A stretch of 50,481 nt of DNA. Origin: an uncultured Pelagibacteraceae bacterium (GTDB taxonomy: Bacteria > Pseudomonadota > Alphaproteobacteria > Pelagibacterales > Pelagibacteraceae). Position 1 is the stretch's first letter. Every line of letters begins with the position of its first letter. The stretch covers positions 1-50,481 of the forward strand of contig CACPGZ010000005.1 in assembly GCA_902633585.1 (NCBI GenBank). The letters run 5' to 3'. Of this stretch, positions 39,081-48,782 are shown in pieces. The notes below the pieces were generated by a model. The model made no database searches. It was not told the DNA's origin and was given only the letters and a program-made list of their open reading frames with translations. The translations under genes and the position numbers were made by a program.

Positions 39081-41924
39081 ATGTTATTAGGCAATTATTT
39101 TACAAATATAGATAATATTAAAAAAAAAATTTTTTTCTCAGGAATTTCTTTCAATACAAAAAATATTAAAAAAGATAATATTTTTTTTGCTATAAAAGGG
39201 AACCATTTTGATGGAAATGAATTTATTTCTACTGCAATAAAAAAAGGCTCTAAAATTATTATTAGCGAGAAAAGAATTAAAAATTTTCAAAAGGATATTT
39301 TATTTATTCATACTAAAAATATTAGAAAACTTTTAGCAGAAATCGCTTTTAAAATTTACAAGAGTAAACCAAATAATTTAATTGCTGTAACTGGAACAAA
39401 TGGAAAGTCATCTGTTTCAGATTTTTACTTTCAATTATTAAATCTAAATAAAGTAAAAGTCGCCTCAATCGGAACATTAGGTGTAAAATCAAAAAATTTT
39501 AGATCTAATTTACCAAATACAACTATAGACCCAATTCGATTAGGACAAATATTATCTAAATTAAAATCTCAAAAAATTAACAATGTAATTATGGAAGCCT
39601 CTAGCCATGGCCTTAGTCAGCATAGATTAAGTGGTTTAAAGTTTTCATCAGGTATTTTCACAAATTTATCTCAAGATCATCTAGATTATCATAAAAATTT
39701 TAAAGAATATTTCAAAGCAAAACAGTACCTATTTGAAAATTTGATAGGAAAGAAGGGAAATGTAATAACAGATGAAACATTACCAGAATTTAAAAGAATA
39801 AAAAAAATCGTAATTTCTAGAAAATTGAAATTGCAGGTTTTAAATAATAGTAAAAATCAATTTCAAATTTTATCTCATAGTTATAGTGGTGAGAAGCAAA
39901 TATTAAAAATAAGATACAATAATTTAACGAGAGAAATAAACTTAAATCTTATTGGAAAAATACAATTAAAAAATATTTTAATGGCGATTATTGCAGCAAA
40001 AAATAGTAATATAAGTTTAATCAAGATTCTTAATGTATTATCAAAACTTAAACCAATAGATGGAAGACTTGAAAAGATAGGTAAAATCAAAAATAAGTCT
40101 AAAGTAATACTTGATTATGCACACTCACCAGATGCATTAAGAATATGTCTTTCAAATCTTAAAGAGCAATTTCCAAATAAAAAGATAGTTTTGCTTTTCG
40201 GTTGTGGTGGAAATAGAGATCAAAATAAAAGATTTAAAATGGGAAAGATCGCATGTGATTATTCTAACGAAATTTATTTAACTGATGATAATCCCAGATT
40301 TGAAGATCCAAGAAAAATAAGAGATGATATTAAAAAAGGCATGCACGACACTTTGATAAAAGAAATTCCTGATAGAAAAAAAGCTATTTCTGAGGCCATT
40401 AAAAATTTAAATACAGGTGATATTTTGTTGGTTGCTGGAAAAGGTCATGAGAAAACACAAGATTTCGGTAAAAAGAAAATTTATTTTTCAGATAAAAAAA
40501 TTATTTTAGACTGTATTAAACTTAAGAATAAAAATTTATCGAAAAACTTAAAGATAAATATTATTAAAGAAGTATCTAAAATTAAAAATGATATTTCTTT
40601 AATAAAATTAGATAAAGTAAGAATCAACTCCAAAGAAGTAAACAAGAATGATATTTTTTTTGCCATTAAAGGAAAAAAAAATGATGGAAATAAATTCATT
40701 GCAGAGGCATTTAAAAATAAAGCTTCATTAGTGATAGGAAATAAAATTTTAAGCAAATTCAAGAATAGACATCAAATTAAAGTAAGAGATACATTAAAAT
40801 TTATGACTGAAATTTCAAAAATATTTAGAAAAAATATCGATACAAACATAATAGCTATTACAGGAAGTTGTGGAAAAACTACTCTTAAAGAATTATTGGG
40901 CAATGTGTTAAGAAAGATTTCTAGTGTTAGTATTTCTTCAAAATCATATAACAATAAATTTGGGGTTCCATTAAGTTTGCTTAATTTAAGACATACTAAT
41001 GAATTTGGAGTTTTAGAAGTTGGTATGGATAAAAAAGGAGAAATAGATAATCTAACAAATATTATAAAACCGAATGTTGGCTTGATAACTAATATCAACT
41101 ATGCACATGCCAAAAATTTCAAAAATATCAAACAAATTGCTTTAGCTAAAGCAGAGATAATTAAAAATATATTACCCAATGGTTTTGTTGTCTTGAATGC
41201 AGACGATAGCTTTTTCAAATTACATAAAAAAATTGCTGTAAATAATAATATTAATGTGATTTCTTTTGGGATTAAAAGTAAAAAAGCAAATGTTAAATTA
41301 TTTAATATTAAAAAAGTTAAAAAAGCATTTAGAATTAAAGTTAAACTTAACGATAGGTTTAAATATTTTATAATTTCTAATAATTTTCAAAGTAATATTT
41401 ATAATATTTTAAGCGCTTTAAGTGTAATAAGTATTTACAAAGATGTGCTTAAATTTAATGAAAAAATTTTCTTAGATTTTAGAATTCCAGCAGGAAGAGG
41501 AGATCATTCTACAATAAAGATAGGTAACAAAAAAATAAACTTAATTGATGAAAGTTATAATTCTAATCCTCTATCTTTAAAATCAGCCTTAAAAAATTAT
41601 GATAATATAGATACCAAAAAATATCGTAAATATCTCTTACTTGGAGATATGATGGAACTTGGTTCGCATTCAAAAAAACTTCACCAATCAATAGTTCCTT
41701 TAATAAATGAGACGAATATTGATAAAGTATTTGTTATGGGAAAACTGGTAAGAGAAATATTTGATAATATTGTGAAAATAAAAAGAGGAAGAATTTTAGA
41801 AAATAAATCAGGAATTTTTGAATTAATAAAGAAAGATTTTAATAATAATGATTATTTAATGATTAAAGCTTCAAATGCGACTGGTTTCAATAGTATAGTA
41901 AATAACTTGAAGAGTTTAAATTAA
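39081..41924 (+). CDS. murE-murF: MurE-MurF fusion: UDP-MurNAc-tripeptide synthetase and tripeptide-D-Ala-D-Ala ligase
   Basis: One 947-residue frame carries two complete Mur ligases. The MurE half (about 1-485) has GTNGKS (105-110), the carbamylated-lysine region FKAKQYLF (K214) and DNPR (403-406), the motif of meso-diaminopimelate-adding enzymes. The MurF half (about 490-947) has its own GSCGKT (595-600) and the NSNPLS segment. The junction lacks ATG, GTG or TTG codons suited to separate initiation of MurF, so this is a true fusion. The combined length equals the sum of typical separate enzymes. mraY starts at the next base after its stop. Confidence 0.95.
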   Translation: MLLGNYFTNIDNIKKKIFFSGISFNTKNIKKDNIFFAIKGNHFDGNEFISTAIKKGSKIIISEKRIKNFQKDILFIHTKNIRKLLAEIAFKIYKSKPNNLIAVTGTNGKSSVSDFYFQLLNLNKVKVASIGTLGVKSKNFRSNLPNTTIDPIRLGQILSKLKSQKINNVIMEASSHGLSQHRLSGLKFSSGIFTNLSQDHLDYHKNFKEYFKAKQYLFENLIGKKGNVITDETLPEFKRIKKIVISRKLKLQVLNNSKNQFQILSHSYSGEKQILKIRYNNLTREINLNLIGKIQLKNILMAIIAAKNSNISLIKILNVLSKLKPIDGRLEKIGKIKNKSKVILDYAHSPDALRICLSNLKEQFPNKKIVLLFGCGGNRDQNKRFKMGKIACDYSNEIYLTDDNPRFEDPRKIRDDIKKGMHDTLIKEIPDRKKAISEAIKNLNTGDILLVAGKGHEKTQDFGKKKIYFSDKKIILDCIKLKNKNLSKNLKINIIKEVSKIKNDISLIKLDKVRINSKEVNKNDIFFAIKGKKNDGNKFIAEAFKNKASLVIGNKILSKFKNRHQIKVRDTLKFMTEISKIFRKNIDTNIIAITGSCGKTTLKELLGNVLRKISSVSISSKSYNNKFGVPLSLLNLRHTNEFGVLEVGMDKKGEIDNLTNIIKPNVGLITNINYAHAKNFKNIKQIALAKAEIIKNILPNGFVVLNADDSFFKLHKKIAVNNNINVISFGIKSKKANVKLFNIKKVKKAFRIKVKLNDRFKYFIISNNFQSNIYNILSALSVISIYKDVLKFNEKIFLDFRIPAGRGDHSTIKIGNKKINLIDESYNSNPLSLKSALKNYDNIDTKKYRKYLLLGDMMELGSHSKKLHQSIVPLINETNIDKVFVMGKLVREIFDNIVKIKRGRILENKSGIFELIKKDFNNNDYLMIKASNATGFNSIVNNLKSLN

Positions 41925-43010
41925 ATGCTTTATCAATTTTTACTAAATTTTGTTGATAATTTTGGTTTTTTGAATGTATTTAAATATCTAACATTTAGGA
42001 CTGGTTTATCTTTTTTTACTTCATTAGTTATCGTTTTAATTTTTGGAGGAACTTTTATAAAATTTTTTTCAAAACAAAAAATTTTGAATCCTATCCGTAA
42101 TGACGGTCCAGAAGATCATATAGTTAAGAAAATAGGAACTCCGACAATGGGTGGAGTAATTATTTTATTTGGTTTGTTGATATCAGTATTATTTTGGGCT
42201 GATCTATCAAATTTAAATGTTTTATTTTGTTTATATATCGCAATTTCTTTTGGTTTACTTGGGGCATTCGATGATTATAAAAAAATAAAGTATAGCAACT
42301 CTTCAGGTATTTCATCAAAGTTGAAATTAACCCTTCAAATAATACTAGCAATAATTGGTGTAAGTTTTTATGTTTACTTTAATGACTATCAAGATTTAAC
42401 AAATTTATACTTTCCTTTTTTTAAAAACCTAATCATTAATCTTGGATGGTTTTTTATACCTTTTTCAATATTTGTGATTATCGGTTCATCAAATGCAGTA
42501 AATCTTACTGATGGTTTAGATGGTTTAGCTACGGTACCAGTAATACTTGTAGCAGCTTGTTTTGCATTTATAAGTTATGTTACAGGTAACATTGTATTCT
42601 CAAATTATTTACAAATTCCCTATATAGAGGGAACTGGGGAAGTTTCAATTTTTTGTGGAGCAATCATTGGCTCTTGCTTAGGCTTTTTATGGTTCAACGC
42701 ACCTCCAGCAAAAATTTTTATGGGAGATACCGGATCTTTGTCTTTGGGTGGCTCTCTAGGAGCAGTTGGTATAATAACAAAACATGAAATAGTTTTAGCA
42801 ATTACTGGAGGTTTATTTGTTCTTGAAGCAGTTTCAGTGATTGTGCAAGTAATATCATTTAAAATTACTGGTAAAAGAGTTTTTAAAATGGCACCAATCC
42901 ATCATCATTTTGAGAAGAAAGGTTGGCCCGAATCAACAGTTGTAATTAGATTTTGGATAATTTCTATTATTTTAGCAATGATAGGACTTGCTACATTAAA
43001 ACTAAGATAA
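41925..43010 (+). CDS. mraY: Phospho-N-acetylmuramoyl-pentapeptide transferase
   Basis: MraY transfers phospho-MurNAc-pentapeptide to undecaprenyl phosphate, making lipid I. The 361-residue protein has about ten membrane helices and the family motifs: KKIGTPTMGG (after residue 65), the catalytic DDYKKIKY, NAVNLTDGLDGLA and the cytoplasmic PIHHHFEKKGWPE. Its TAA stop overlaps the murD ATG by one base (TAATG). Confidence 0.97.
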   Translation: MLYQFLLNFVDNFGFLNVFKYLTFRTGLSFFTSLVIVLIFGGTFIKFFSKQKILNPIRNDGPEDHIVKKIGTPTMGGVIILFGLLISVLFWADLSNLNVLFCLYIAISFGLLGAFDDYKKIKYSNSSGISSKLKLTLQIILAIIGVSFYVYFNDYQDLTNLYFPFFKNLIINLGWFFIPFSIFVIIGSSNAVNLTDGLDGLATVPVILVAACFAFISYVTGNIVFSNYLQIPYIEGTGEVSIFCGAIIGSCLGFLWFNAPPAKIFMGDTGSLSLGGSLGAVGIITKHEIVLAITGGLFVLEAVSVIVQVISFKITGKRVFKMAPIHHHFEKKGWPESTVVIRFWIISIILAMIGLATLKLR

Positions 43011-44320
43011 TGAGTGAAAATTCACAAATTTTCTTTAATAAAAAAATTTTAATTTATGGATTGGGAAAAAGTGGCCTCTCATCGTTCAATTTTTTAAGAA
43101 ATAAAAGTGATGTTTATTTATTTGATGATAACTTGAATCTTAAAATAAATAAGTCGATTAAAAAAAAAACTCTAAATTTTAAAAAATTATTAAAAACTAA
43201 ATTTGATTTAGTTATATTAAGCCCAGGAATTGATATAAAAAAATGTAAGTTAAAAAATTTACTTAAAAAAAAACAAAAGAATATCTATACAGATCTAGAT
43301 GTTTTTTACTCTTTTTATAATAATGTCTCATTAACAATAACTGGCACAAACGGAAAGTCCACCACATGCAAACTACTATATGATATCTTAAAAGATCAAA
43401 AAAAAGATGTAAGATTAGCAGGTAATATTGGCACACCAATACTTTCTATAAATAAGATCTCCAAAAAAACAATTTTCGTTATTGAGGCTTCATCCTACCA
43501 ATTAGAATATAGTAAAATTTTTTCATCAAAATTTGCTGCTATCCTTAATATTGCGCCAGATCATTTAGAGAGACATGGTAATCTAAAAAATTATATAGAG
43601 GCAAAATTTAAAATTTTCAATAATCGAAAAAGAGGAGCAATTGGATTTGTAAATAAAAATGATCATATAACTCAAAAAAGAATTAAAACAGTAAAACCTA
43701 AGTTAAAACTGGTAAATGTAGATACAAAATTAAATAATTTTATTTTGAAAAAAATTAGAAACAAATATTTTTTGTCAAAATCAAATCAAGCAAATCTCTC
43801 ATTTGTTTTAGAAATGATAAAAAAATTTAACGTAAAACCAAATAAATTATTAGAAAGTGTAAATAAATTTAAAGGATTGAATTATAGGCAAAAAATTATC
43901 TATAACAAAAATAAATTGATCATCATTAATGATTCTAAATCAACAAGTTATTCTTCCTCAAAAGAATTATTAGAAATGTACAAAAATATTCATTGGTTAA
44001 TTGGCGGTATTCCAAAAAAAGATGACAAAATATCGTTATCAAAAAAATATTTTAAAAATATCAGGATTTATGTTTTTGGTAAAAACTTTAAAAAATTCTC
44101 AAAAGATTTAAAGAAAAATGCAGAACTTAAAAGGTTTAAAAATTTAAATCTTGCAGTATCAGCAATTTTTAAGAATATTAACAAAAAGAAATACTCAAAT
44201 AATACAATCCTATTTAGTCCAGCCTCTGCATCATTTGATAGTTTTAAAAATTTTGAGGAAAGAGGCTCATATTTTAATAAGTTAATAAAAAGATACACTA
44301 ATGAAAGAAAAATTGTTTAG
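43010..44320 (+). CDS. murD: UDP-N-acetylmuramoylalanine-D-glutamate ligase
   Basis: MurD adds D-glutamate to UDP-MurNAc-L-Ala. I use the ATG at 43010 (436 residues); the frame extends 57 bases upstream inside mraY, but those residues are not family-like. The protein has an N-terminal nucleotide-binding start (KILIYGLGKSGLSSF), the ATP loop TGTNGKST, NIAPDHLERHG and NDSKST in the C-terminal domain. It is lysine-rich even for this genome. It overlaps ftsW by 20 bases. Confidence 0.95.
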   Translation: MSENSQIFFNKKILIYGLGKSGLSSFNFLRNKSDVYLFDDNLNLKINKSIKKKTLNFKKLLKTKFDLVILSPGIDIKKCKLKNLLKKKQKNIYTDLDVFYSFYNNVSLTITGTNGKSTTCKLLYDILKDQKKDVRLAGNIGTPILSINKISKKTIFVIEASSYQLEYSKIFSSKFAAILNIAPDHLERHGNLKNYIEAKFKIFNNRKRGAIGFVNKNDHITQKRIKTVKPKLKLVNVDTKLNNFILKKIRNKYFLSKSNQANLSFVLEMIKKFNVKPNKLLESVNKFKGLNYRQKIIYNKNKLIIINDSKSTSYSSSKELLEMYKNIHWLIGGIPKKDDKISLSKKYFKNIRIYVFGKNFKKFSKDLKKNAELKRFKNLNLAVSAIFKNINKKKYSNNTILFSPASASFDSFKNFEERGSYFNKLIKRYTNERKIV

Positions 44321-45428
44321 TTATATTTCTTTTTATCAATGGTGGAAAAGTATTGATAAACTTATTCTATCATTGATCTTAATTCTATTTTTGGCTGGTT
44401 TATTTTTCTCACTTGTATCAACTTCCCTAATTGCATCTGATAAATTAGATACGAATACTTATTTCTTTTTTTTTAAACATACAGTTTTTGTTTTTTTTGG
44501 CTTTTTTTTAATTTTTATTTTATCTTTTATACCTGAAAAAGAAATTTATAGAATTTCGCTTATATTTTTCTGTATATCATTAGTTTTGTTGTTCCTGGTT
44601 CCTATAATTGGAGTGGAGATTAAAGGTTCCAAGAGATGGATTGATTTGTTGGTATTGCCAAGAATACAACCTATTGAGTTTGTAAAGCCTTTTTTGATAG
44701 TAATAATAAGCATGATAATTTGCTCTCAAAAATATACTAATTTTAATTTGAAATACTTCTTATCTTTTTTATTAACTATATTGATATCGAGTCTTTTGAT
44801 ACTTCAACCGGATATTGGTCAAACTCTTTTAATCGGTTTTAGTTGGTTAGTTTTGATTTTTATTTCTGGTATCAGTATATTTTTTTTGAGCTTAGTTTTT
44901 TTTATTTCTTTAACCGCGATAGCATTTATCGTAAGTTACCTTCCACAATTTAAATACATAAAGGACAGATTATTTTCTTTTTTTAATCCTGAAACGGGTA
45001 CTCATAACTTTCAATCAGATAAAGCATTAGAAGCTATAATAAGTGGAGGCTTCTTTGGAAAAGGTATTGGAGAAGGAACATTAAAAAATAGAGTCCCTGA
45101 AGCTCATACTGACTACATTATTTCGGTAATTTCCGAGGAGTTTGGAGTAATCTTCATAATGTTAATTTTATTGACTTATCTAGTATTGATATTTTCAGTT
45201 CTGAAAAAAGTTTACAAAGAAAATGATAAAAAGATCAAACTAATACTAACTGGCTCTATTAGTTTAATACTTATGCAAGCGATGATTCACATGGGAGTAA
45301 ATATTAGATTATTCCCAACTACAGGAATGACTTTACCGTTTTTAAGTTATGGGGGGTCATCAATTATAAGTATTTCTATTATGTCTGGTATAATTTTGAA
45401 TTTAACGAAAAGAAAAATAATTGAATGA
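44301..45428 (+). CDS. ftsW: Lipid II glycosyltransferase FtsW (SEDS family)
   Basis: FtsW polymerises lipid II into septal glycan strands with FtsI. The 375-residue protein has about ten membrane helices. SEDS/FtsW motifs are KGSKRWI after TM4, LQPDIGQT, the long extracytoplasmic loop with GGFFGKGIGEGTLKNRVPEAHTDYI (family: P-E-x-H-T-D-F/Y), and PFLSYGGSS near the end. Its place between murD and murG is the FtsW rather than RodA position. The stop overlaps the murG ATG as ATGA. Confidence 0.95.
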   Translation: MKEKLFSYISFYQWWKSIDKLILSLILILFLAGLFFSLVSTSLIASDKLDTNTYFFFFKHTVFVFFGFFLIFILSFIPEKEIYRISLIFFCISLVLLFLVPIIGVEIKGSKRWIDLLVLPRIQPIEFVKPFLIVIISMIICSQKYTNFNLKYFLSFLLTILISSLLILQPDIGQTLLIGFSWLVLIFISGISIFFLSLVFFISLTAIAFIVSYLPQFKYIKDRLFSFFNPETGTHNFQSDKALEAIISGGFFGKGIGEGTLKNRVPEAHTDYIISVISEEFGVIFIMLILLTYLVLIFSVLKKVYKENDKKIKLILTGSISLILMQAMIHMGVNIRLFPTTGMTLPFLSYGGSSIISISIMSGIILNLTKRKIIE

Positions 45429-46489
45429 AAAATATATTAATCTCTACGGGAGGATCAGGGGGGCATGTAATACCAGCAAAAATTCTACGTGAACATTTGC
45501 AAACAAATTTTAATGTTTTTATTTCCACCGACTTAAGAGGTTTGAAATATCTAGATGATAAAAAAAAAGATATTGTGCTGATAAATACCCCCAAATTGAA
45601 TCTTAATTTATTTTTTATCTTTAAAGTGTTCCAAGTAATTTATTTGGTGATTAAAACAGTCTTATTATTAAAAAAAAAAAAAATTAATATTGTTTTTTCA
45701 ACAGGAGGATATATGTCATTACCTGTTTGTTTTGGTGCAAAATTATTAGGAATTAAGATATACTTACTCGAACCTAATATTTTTTTAGGTAGAGCAAACA
45801 GATTCTTTTTGGGTTTTTGTGATAAAATTTTTGCTTATACAGAAAATTTAAAAAACTTTCCTGAAAAGCTTAGACATAAAATTCAAATTATATCTCCATT
45901 AGTTAAAAAAAATTTTTATGAGAAAAGGGAAATTAAAATAGAAAATAAAGTATTCTGTCTTTTAGTTGTTGGTGGCAGTCAAGGAGCAAAGATTTTTGAT
46001 AATGTAGTAAAGAATGTTATCGTTAATTTGTCAAAAAAAAATAAAATTAAAATTATTCAACAAACCCATAAAAGTAATACTGATAATTTAAAGAATATTT
46101 ATGATGAAGCTGAAATTGAAAATACCATTTTTGATTTTGAGGAAAATTTAGCAGATTTGATTAATCAATCAGACCTATGTATTACTCGTGCCGGTGCATC
46201 TACTTTAGCAGAATTATCATTTATGAATAAACCATTTTTAACAATCCCTCTAGTTTCAGCAAAAGACAACCATCAATTTGAAAATGCAAATTTTTATCAA
46301 AATTTAGGTTGTTGTTGGATTATGAGTCAAAAAGACTTTAATGAGGTTAATTTAGAAAAGTTATTAGATTATATAATTACGAATAAGTCTGAGTACAATA
46401 TAAAAAAAAATAATTTAGAAAAACATAATTTCCAAAACTCATGGAATGATATAAACCAAAAAATATTGGAAACTATTAATGAAAATTGA
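45425..46489 (+). CDS. murG: UDP-GlcNAc:undecaprenyl-pyrophosphoryl-MurNAc-pentapeptide GlcNAc transferase
   Basis: MurG converts lipid I to lipid II at the cytoplasmic face of the membrane. The 354-residue GT-B protein has the N-terminal glycine loop TGGSGGHVIPA (compare G-G-T-G-G-H), STGGYMSLPV, the second glycine loop GGSQGAKIFD and the UDP-GlcNAc site TRAGASTLAE. A run of 14 A residues (45670-45683) encodes four lysines near residue 85, an unusually long homopolymer within a gene. It overlaps murC by 11 bases. Confidence 0.95.
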   Translation: MKNILISTGGSGGHVIPAKILREHLQTNFNVFISTDLRGLKYLDDKKKDIVLINTPKLNLNLFFIFKVFQVIYLVIKTVLLLKKKKINIVFSTGGYMSLPVCFGAKLLGIKIYLLEPNIFLGRANRFFLGFCDKIFAYTENLKNFPEKLRHKIQIISPLVKKNFYEKREIKIENKVFCLLVVGGSQGAKIFDNVVKNVIVNLSKKNKIKIIQQTHKSNTDNLKNIYDEAEIENTIFDFEENLADLINQSDLCITRAGASTLAELSFMNKPFLTIPLVSAKDNHQFENANFYQNLGCCWIMSQKDFNEVNLEKLLDYIITNKSEYNIKKNNLEKHNFQNSWNDINQKILETINEN

Positions 46490-47873
46490 ATTAGCTAAAA
46501 AAGAAATTATCCATTTTATAGGTATTGGTGGAATAGGTATGAGTGGTCTTGCATTAATTATGAACGCAAAAGGTTTTCAAATTCAAGGAAGCGATATTAA
46601 TAAGAACAAAAATATTGAAAAATTAAAAAAACAGGGTGTTAGAATTTTTATTGGTCACAAAAAACAAAATATAAAAGATGTTACAATTGTAGTGACTTCC
46701 TCTGCCATAAAAAAAAGTAATCCAGAATTAATAGAGGCTAAAAGAAAAAAATTACCAGTGATAAAAAGAGGTAAGATGTTAGCAAATCTTGTTTCATTAA
46801 TGAAGAATATTGTTGTAGTTGGTTCTCACGGCAAAACAACAACAACATCTTTGGTGAGTTCTATTTTTGAAAATACCAAGTTAGATCCTACAATAATCAA
46901 TGGAGGCATAATAAATTCAATAAAGAGCACTGCAAAATTAGGTAAGAGTGACTGGTCCATACTAGAAGCGGACGAGTCAGATGGAAGCTTTACTCATATT
47001 TCTCCTACATATTCAATTATAACGAATATAGATAGAGAACATATGGATTTTTATAAATCTATGAAGGATTTAAAAAATCATTTTTTACACTTTATAAAAA
47101 AAGTTCCATCATTTGGAAAAACTTTTATTTGTACTGATGATAAAATTAACAATGAATTAATTAAAGATATCAAAAATAAAAATTTTTTCACATACGGTGT
47201 CAAGTCTAACGCTAATTTTCTCATCAAAAATATAATTCAAAACAAACTTTTCTCAAAATTTGATTTATCTATAAATTTACCAAATAAAAAAAAAACAATC
47301 TTAAAAAATTTTCAAATCCCATTATTAGGTTTTCATAATATAAGAAACTCTACAGCTGCGATTGCAGTTGCTCTAACTGTGGGAATTCCAGTGTCTAATA
47401 TTAAAAAAGGTCTGAAAAACTTTAAAGGTGTCCAGCGAAGATTTAATAAGATATTTACATTTAATGGTGTTGATTTTTATGATGATTATGCTCATCATCC
47501 AACAGAGATAAAATCTGTGTTAGAGGGAGTAAAAAAAGTTTTTGATAAGTGTGAAAGAGTGTGCATTTTTCAACCTCATAGAATATCTAGGTTAAAAGAT
47601 TTAAGAAATGAATTTACTCATTGTTTCAGAGACGCAGATACAATTATACTATGTCCAATTTTTACAGCTGGAGAAAAAATAAAATTAGGTTTTAATTATA
47701 CTGATTTTGCAAGAGGAATAATAAAAAATTCTAAAGTAAAACTATTTATGATTAAAGACAATATTGAATTAGCTAAGTTTCTTAAACAAAATGTTTATGG
47801 AAATAAAATTGTCATAGGAATGGGTGCTGGCTCAATATCTAATTGGATGAAAAAATTACCTGAATTAATGTAA
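46479..47873 (+). CDS. murC: UDP-N-acetylmuramate-L-alanine ligase
   Basis: MurC adds the first amino acid, L-alanine, to UDP-MurNAc. The 464-residue protein has an N-terminal Rossmann domain with GIGGIGMSGLA (about 15-25), the ATP loop GSHGKTTTTS near residue 113, the ADESDGSF segment, NIDREHMDFY and the C-terminal FDDYAHHPTEI-like motif (YDDYAHHPTE), all characteristic of MurC over the other Mur ligases. Its TAA overlaps the murB ATG by one base. Confidence 0.97.
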   Translation: MKIELAKKEIIHFIGIGGIGMSGLALIMNAKGFQIQGSDINKNKNIEKLKKQGVRIFIGHKKQNIKDVTIVVTSSAIKKSNPELIEAKRKKLPVIKRGKMLANLVSLMKNIVVVGSHGKTTTTSLVSSIFENTKLDPTIINGGIINSIKSTAKLGKSDWSILEADESDGSFTHISPTYSIITNIDREHMDFYKSMKDLKNHFLHFIKKVPSFGKTFICTDDKINNELIKDIKNKNFFTYGVKSNANFLIKNIIQNKLFSKFDLSINLPNKKKTILKNFQIPLLGFHNIRNSTAAIAVALTVGIPVSNIKKGLKNFKGVQRRFNKIFTFNGVDFYDDYAHHPTEIKSVLEGVKKVFDKCERVCIFQPHRISRLKDLRNEFTHCFRDADTIILCPIFTAGEKIKLGFNYTDFARGIIKNSKVKLFMIKDNIELAKFLKQNVYGNKIVIGMGAGSISNWMKKLPELM

Positions 47874-48781
47874 TGCGAATACCTCAGCTTAAGAATTTAC
47901 TAAAAGATTTTGATAAAAATGTAATTTACGATCAAGATTTAAAGAAAAAAAATTGGTTTAATATTGGAGGCAAGTCAAAAGTTTTTTATAAAGCTGAAAA
48001 TTTAAAGGACTTGATTAAATTTTTGAAAATACTCGATAATAAGGAAAAAATTTTTATTATAGGTGCAGGATCTAACACCTTAATTTCAGATAATATTTTT
48101 GATGGAGTAGTAATAAAGCTTAGTAAAAATTTTAATAGAATATCTTTATTGAAGGAAGATGTAATTATTTCTGGTAGTGCTGTTTTAGATAAAAGTTTAT
48201 CTGAATTTGCTGCACAAAATCATTTGAGTGGGTTTGAATTTTTATCCTGTATCCCTGGGTCAATTGGGGGAGGAATTAAGATGAACGCTGGATGTTTTGG
48301 AAGAGAATTTAAGGATATTCTTCTTTCAATTCAAGCAATAGATCAAAAGGGGAATTTAATAACAATTCCCTCAAATGATATAAATTTTAATTATAGAAAC
48401 ACTAATCTGCATGAAGATCTAATTTTTTTAAGCGCTTCTTTTAAAGGGGTAAAAAGTGATTTTAGTAAAGTAAATAGCGAAGTTAGAAAAATGAAGTCTT
48501 TAAAAGAGAAAAATCAGCCAATGAAAATTAAAACTGGTGGGAGCACTTTTAAAAACCCAATAAATCAAACGAATAAAAAAGTTTGGGAGTTAATCAGAGA
48601 ATCAGTTTCTACTGATACCAAGTTTGGTGATGCACATATCTCAGAAAAACATTCAAATTTTTTTGTAAATAAAGGTAATGCAACCTTTAATGATATGAAA
48701 AAATTAATTGATTTTGTTTCAAAAAAAGTTTTAGAAAAAACTGGCATTAAATTAGATAAAGAAATTAAGATATTGGAATAA
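47873..48781 (+). CDS. murB: UDP-N-acetylenolpyruvoylglucosamine reductase
   Basis: MurB is the FAD enzyme that reduces UDP-GlcNAc-enolpyruvate to UDP-MurNAc with NADPH. The 302-residue protein has NTWFNIGG-like NWFNIGGKSK near 25, the FAD loop GAGSNTLISD, CIPGSIGGGIKMNAGCFG, the catalytic-serine motif GGSTFKNP and the C-terminal HSNFFVNKGNAT. It is the shorter form lacking the E. coli insert. It sits one base before the TTG start of ddl. Confidence 0.96.
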   Translation: MRIPQLKNLLKDFDKNVIYDQDLKKKNWFNIGGKSKVFYKAENLKDLIKFLKILDNKEKIFIIGAGSNTLISDNIFDGVVIKLSKNFNRISLLKEDVIISGSAVLDKSLSEFAAQNHLSGFEFLSCIPGSIGGGIKMNAGCFGREFKDILLSIQAIDQKGNLITIPSNDINFNYRNTNLHEDLIFLSASFKGVKSDFSKVNSEVRKMKSLKEKNQPMKIKTGGSTFKNPINQTNKKVWELIRESVSTDTKFGDAHISEKHSNFFVNKGNATFNDMKKLIDFVSKKVLEKTGIKLDKEIKILE

Positions 48782-48782
48782 T

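Noticed and set aside
39081..41924. MurE-MurF read as a sequencing artefact (lost stop between two genes)
   Set aside because: The junction shows no remnant start codon or ribosome site and the MurF half lacks a plausible initiator Met, so a true fusion is the better reading.
42953..43009. Longer MurD start within mraY
   Set aside because: The upstream residues are a frame shadow of mraY; ATG at 43010 overlaps the mraY stop as TAATG, the pattern seen throughout the cluster.
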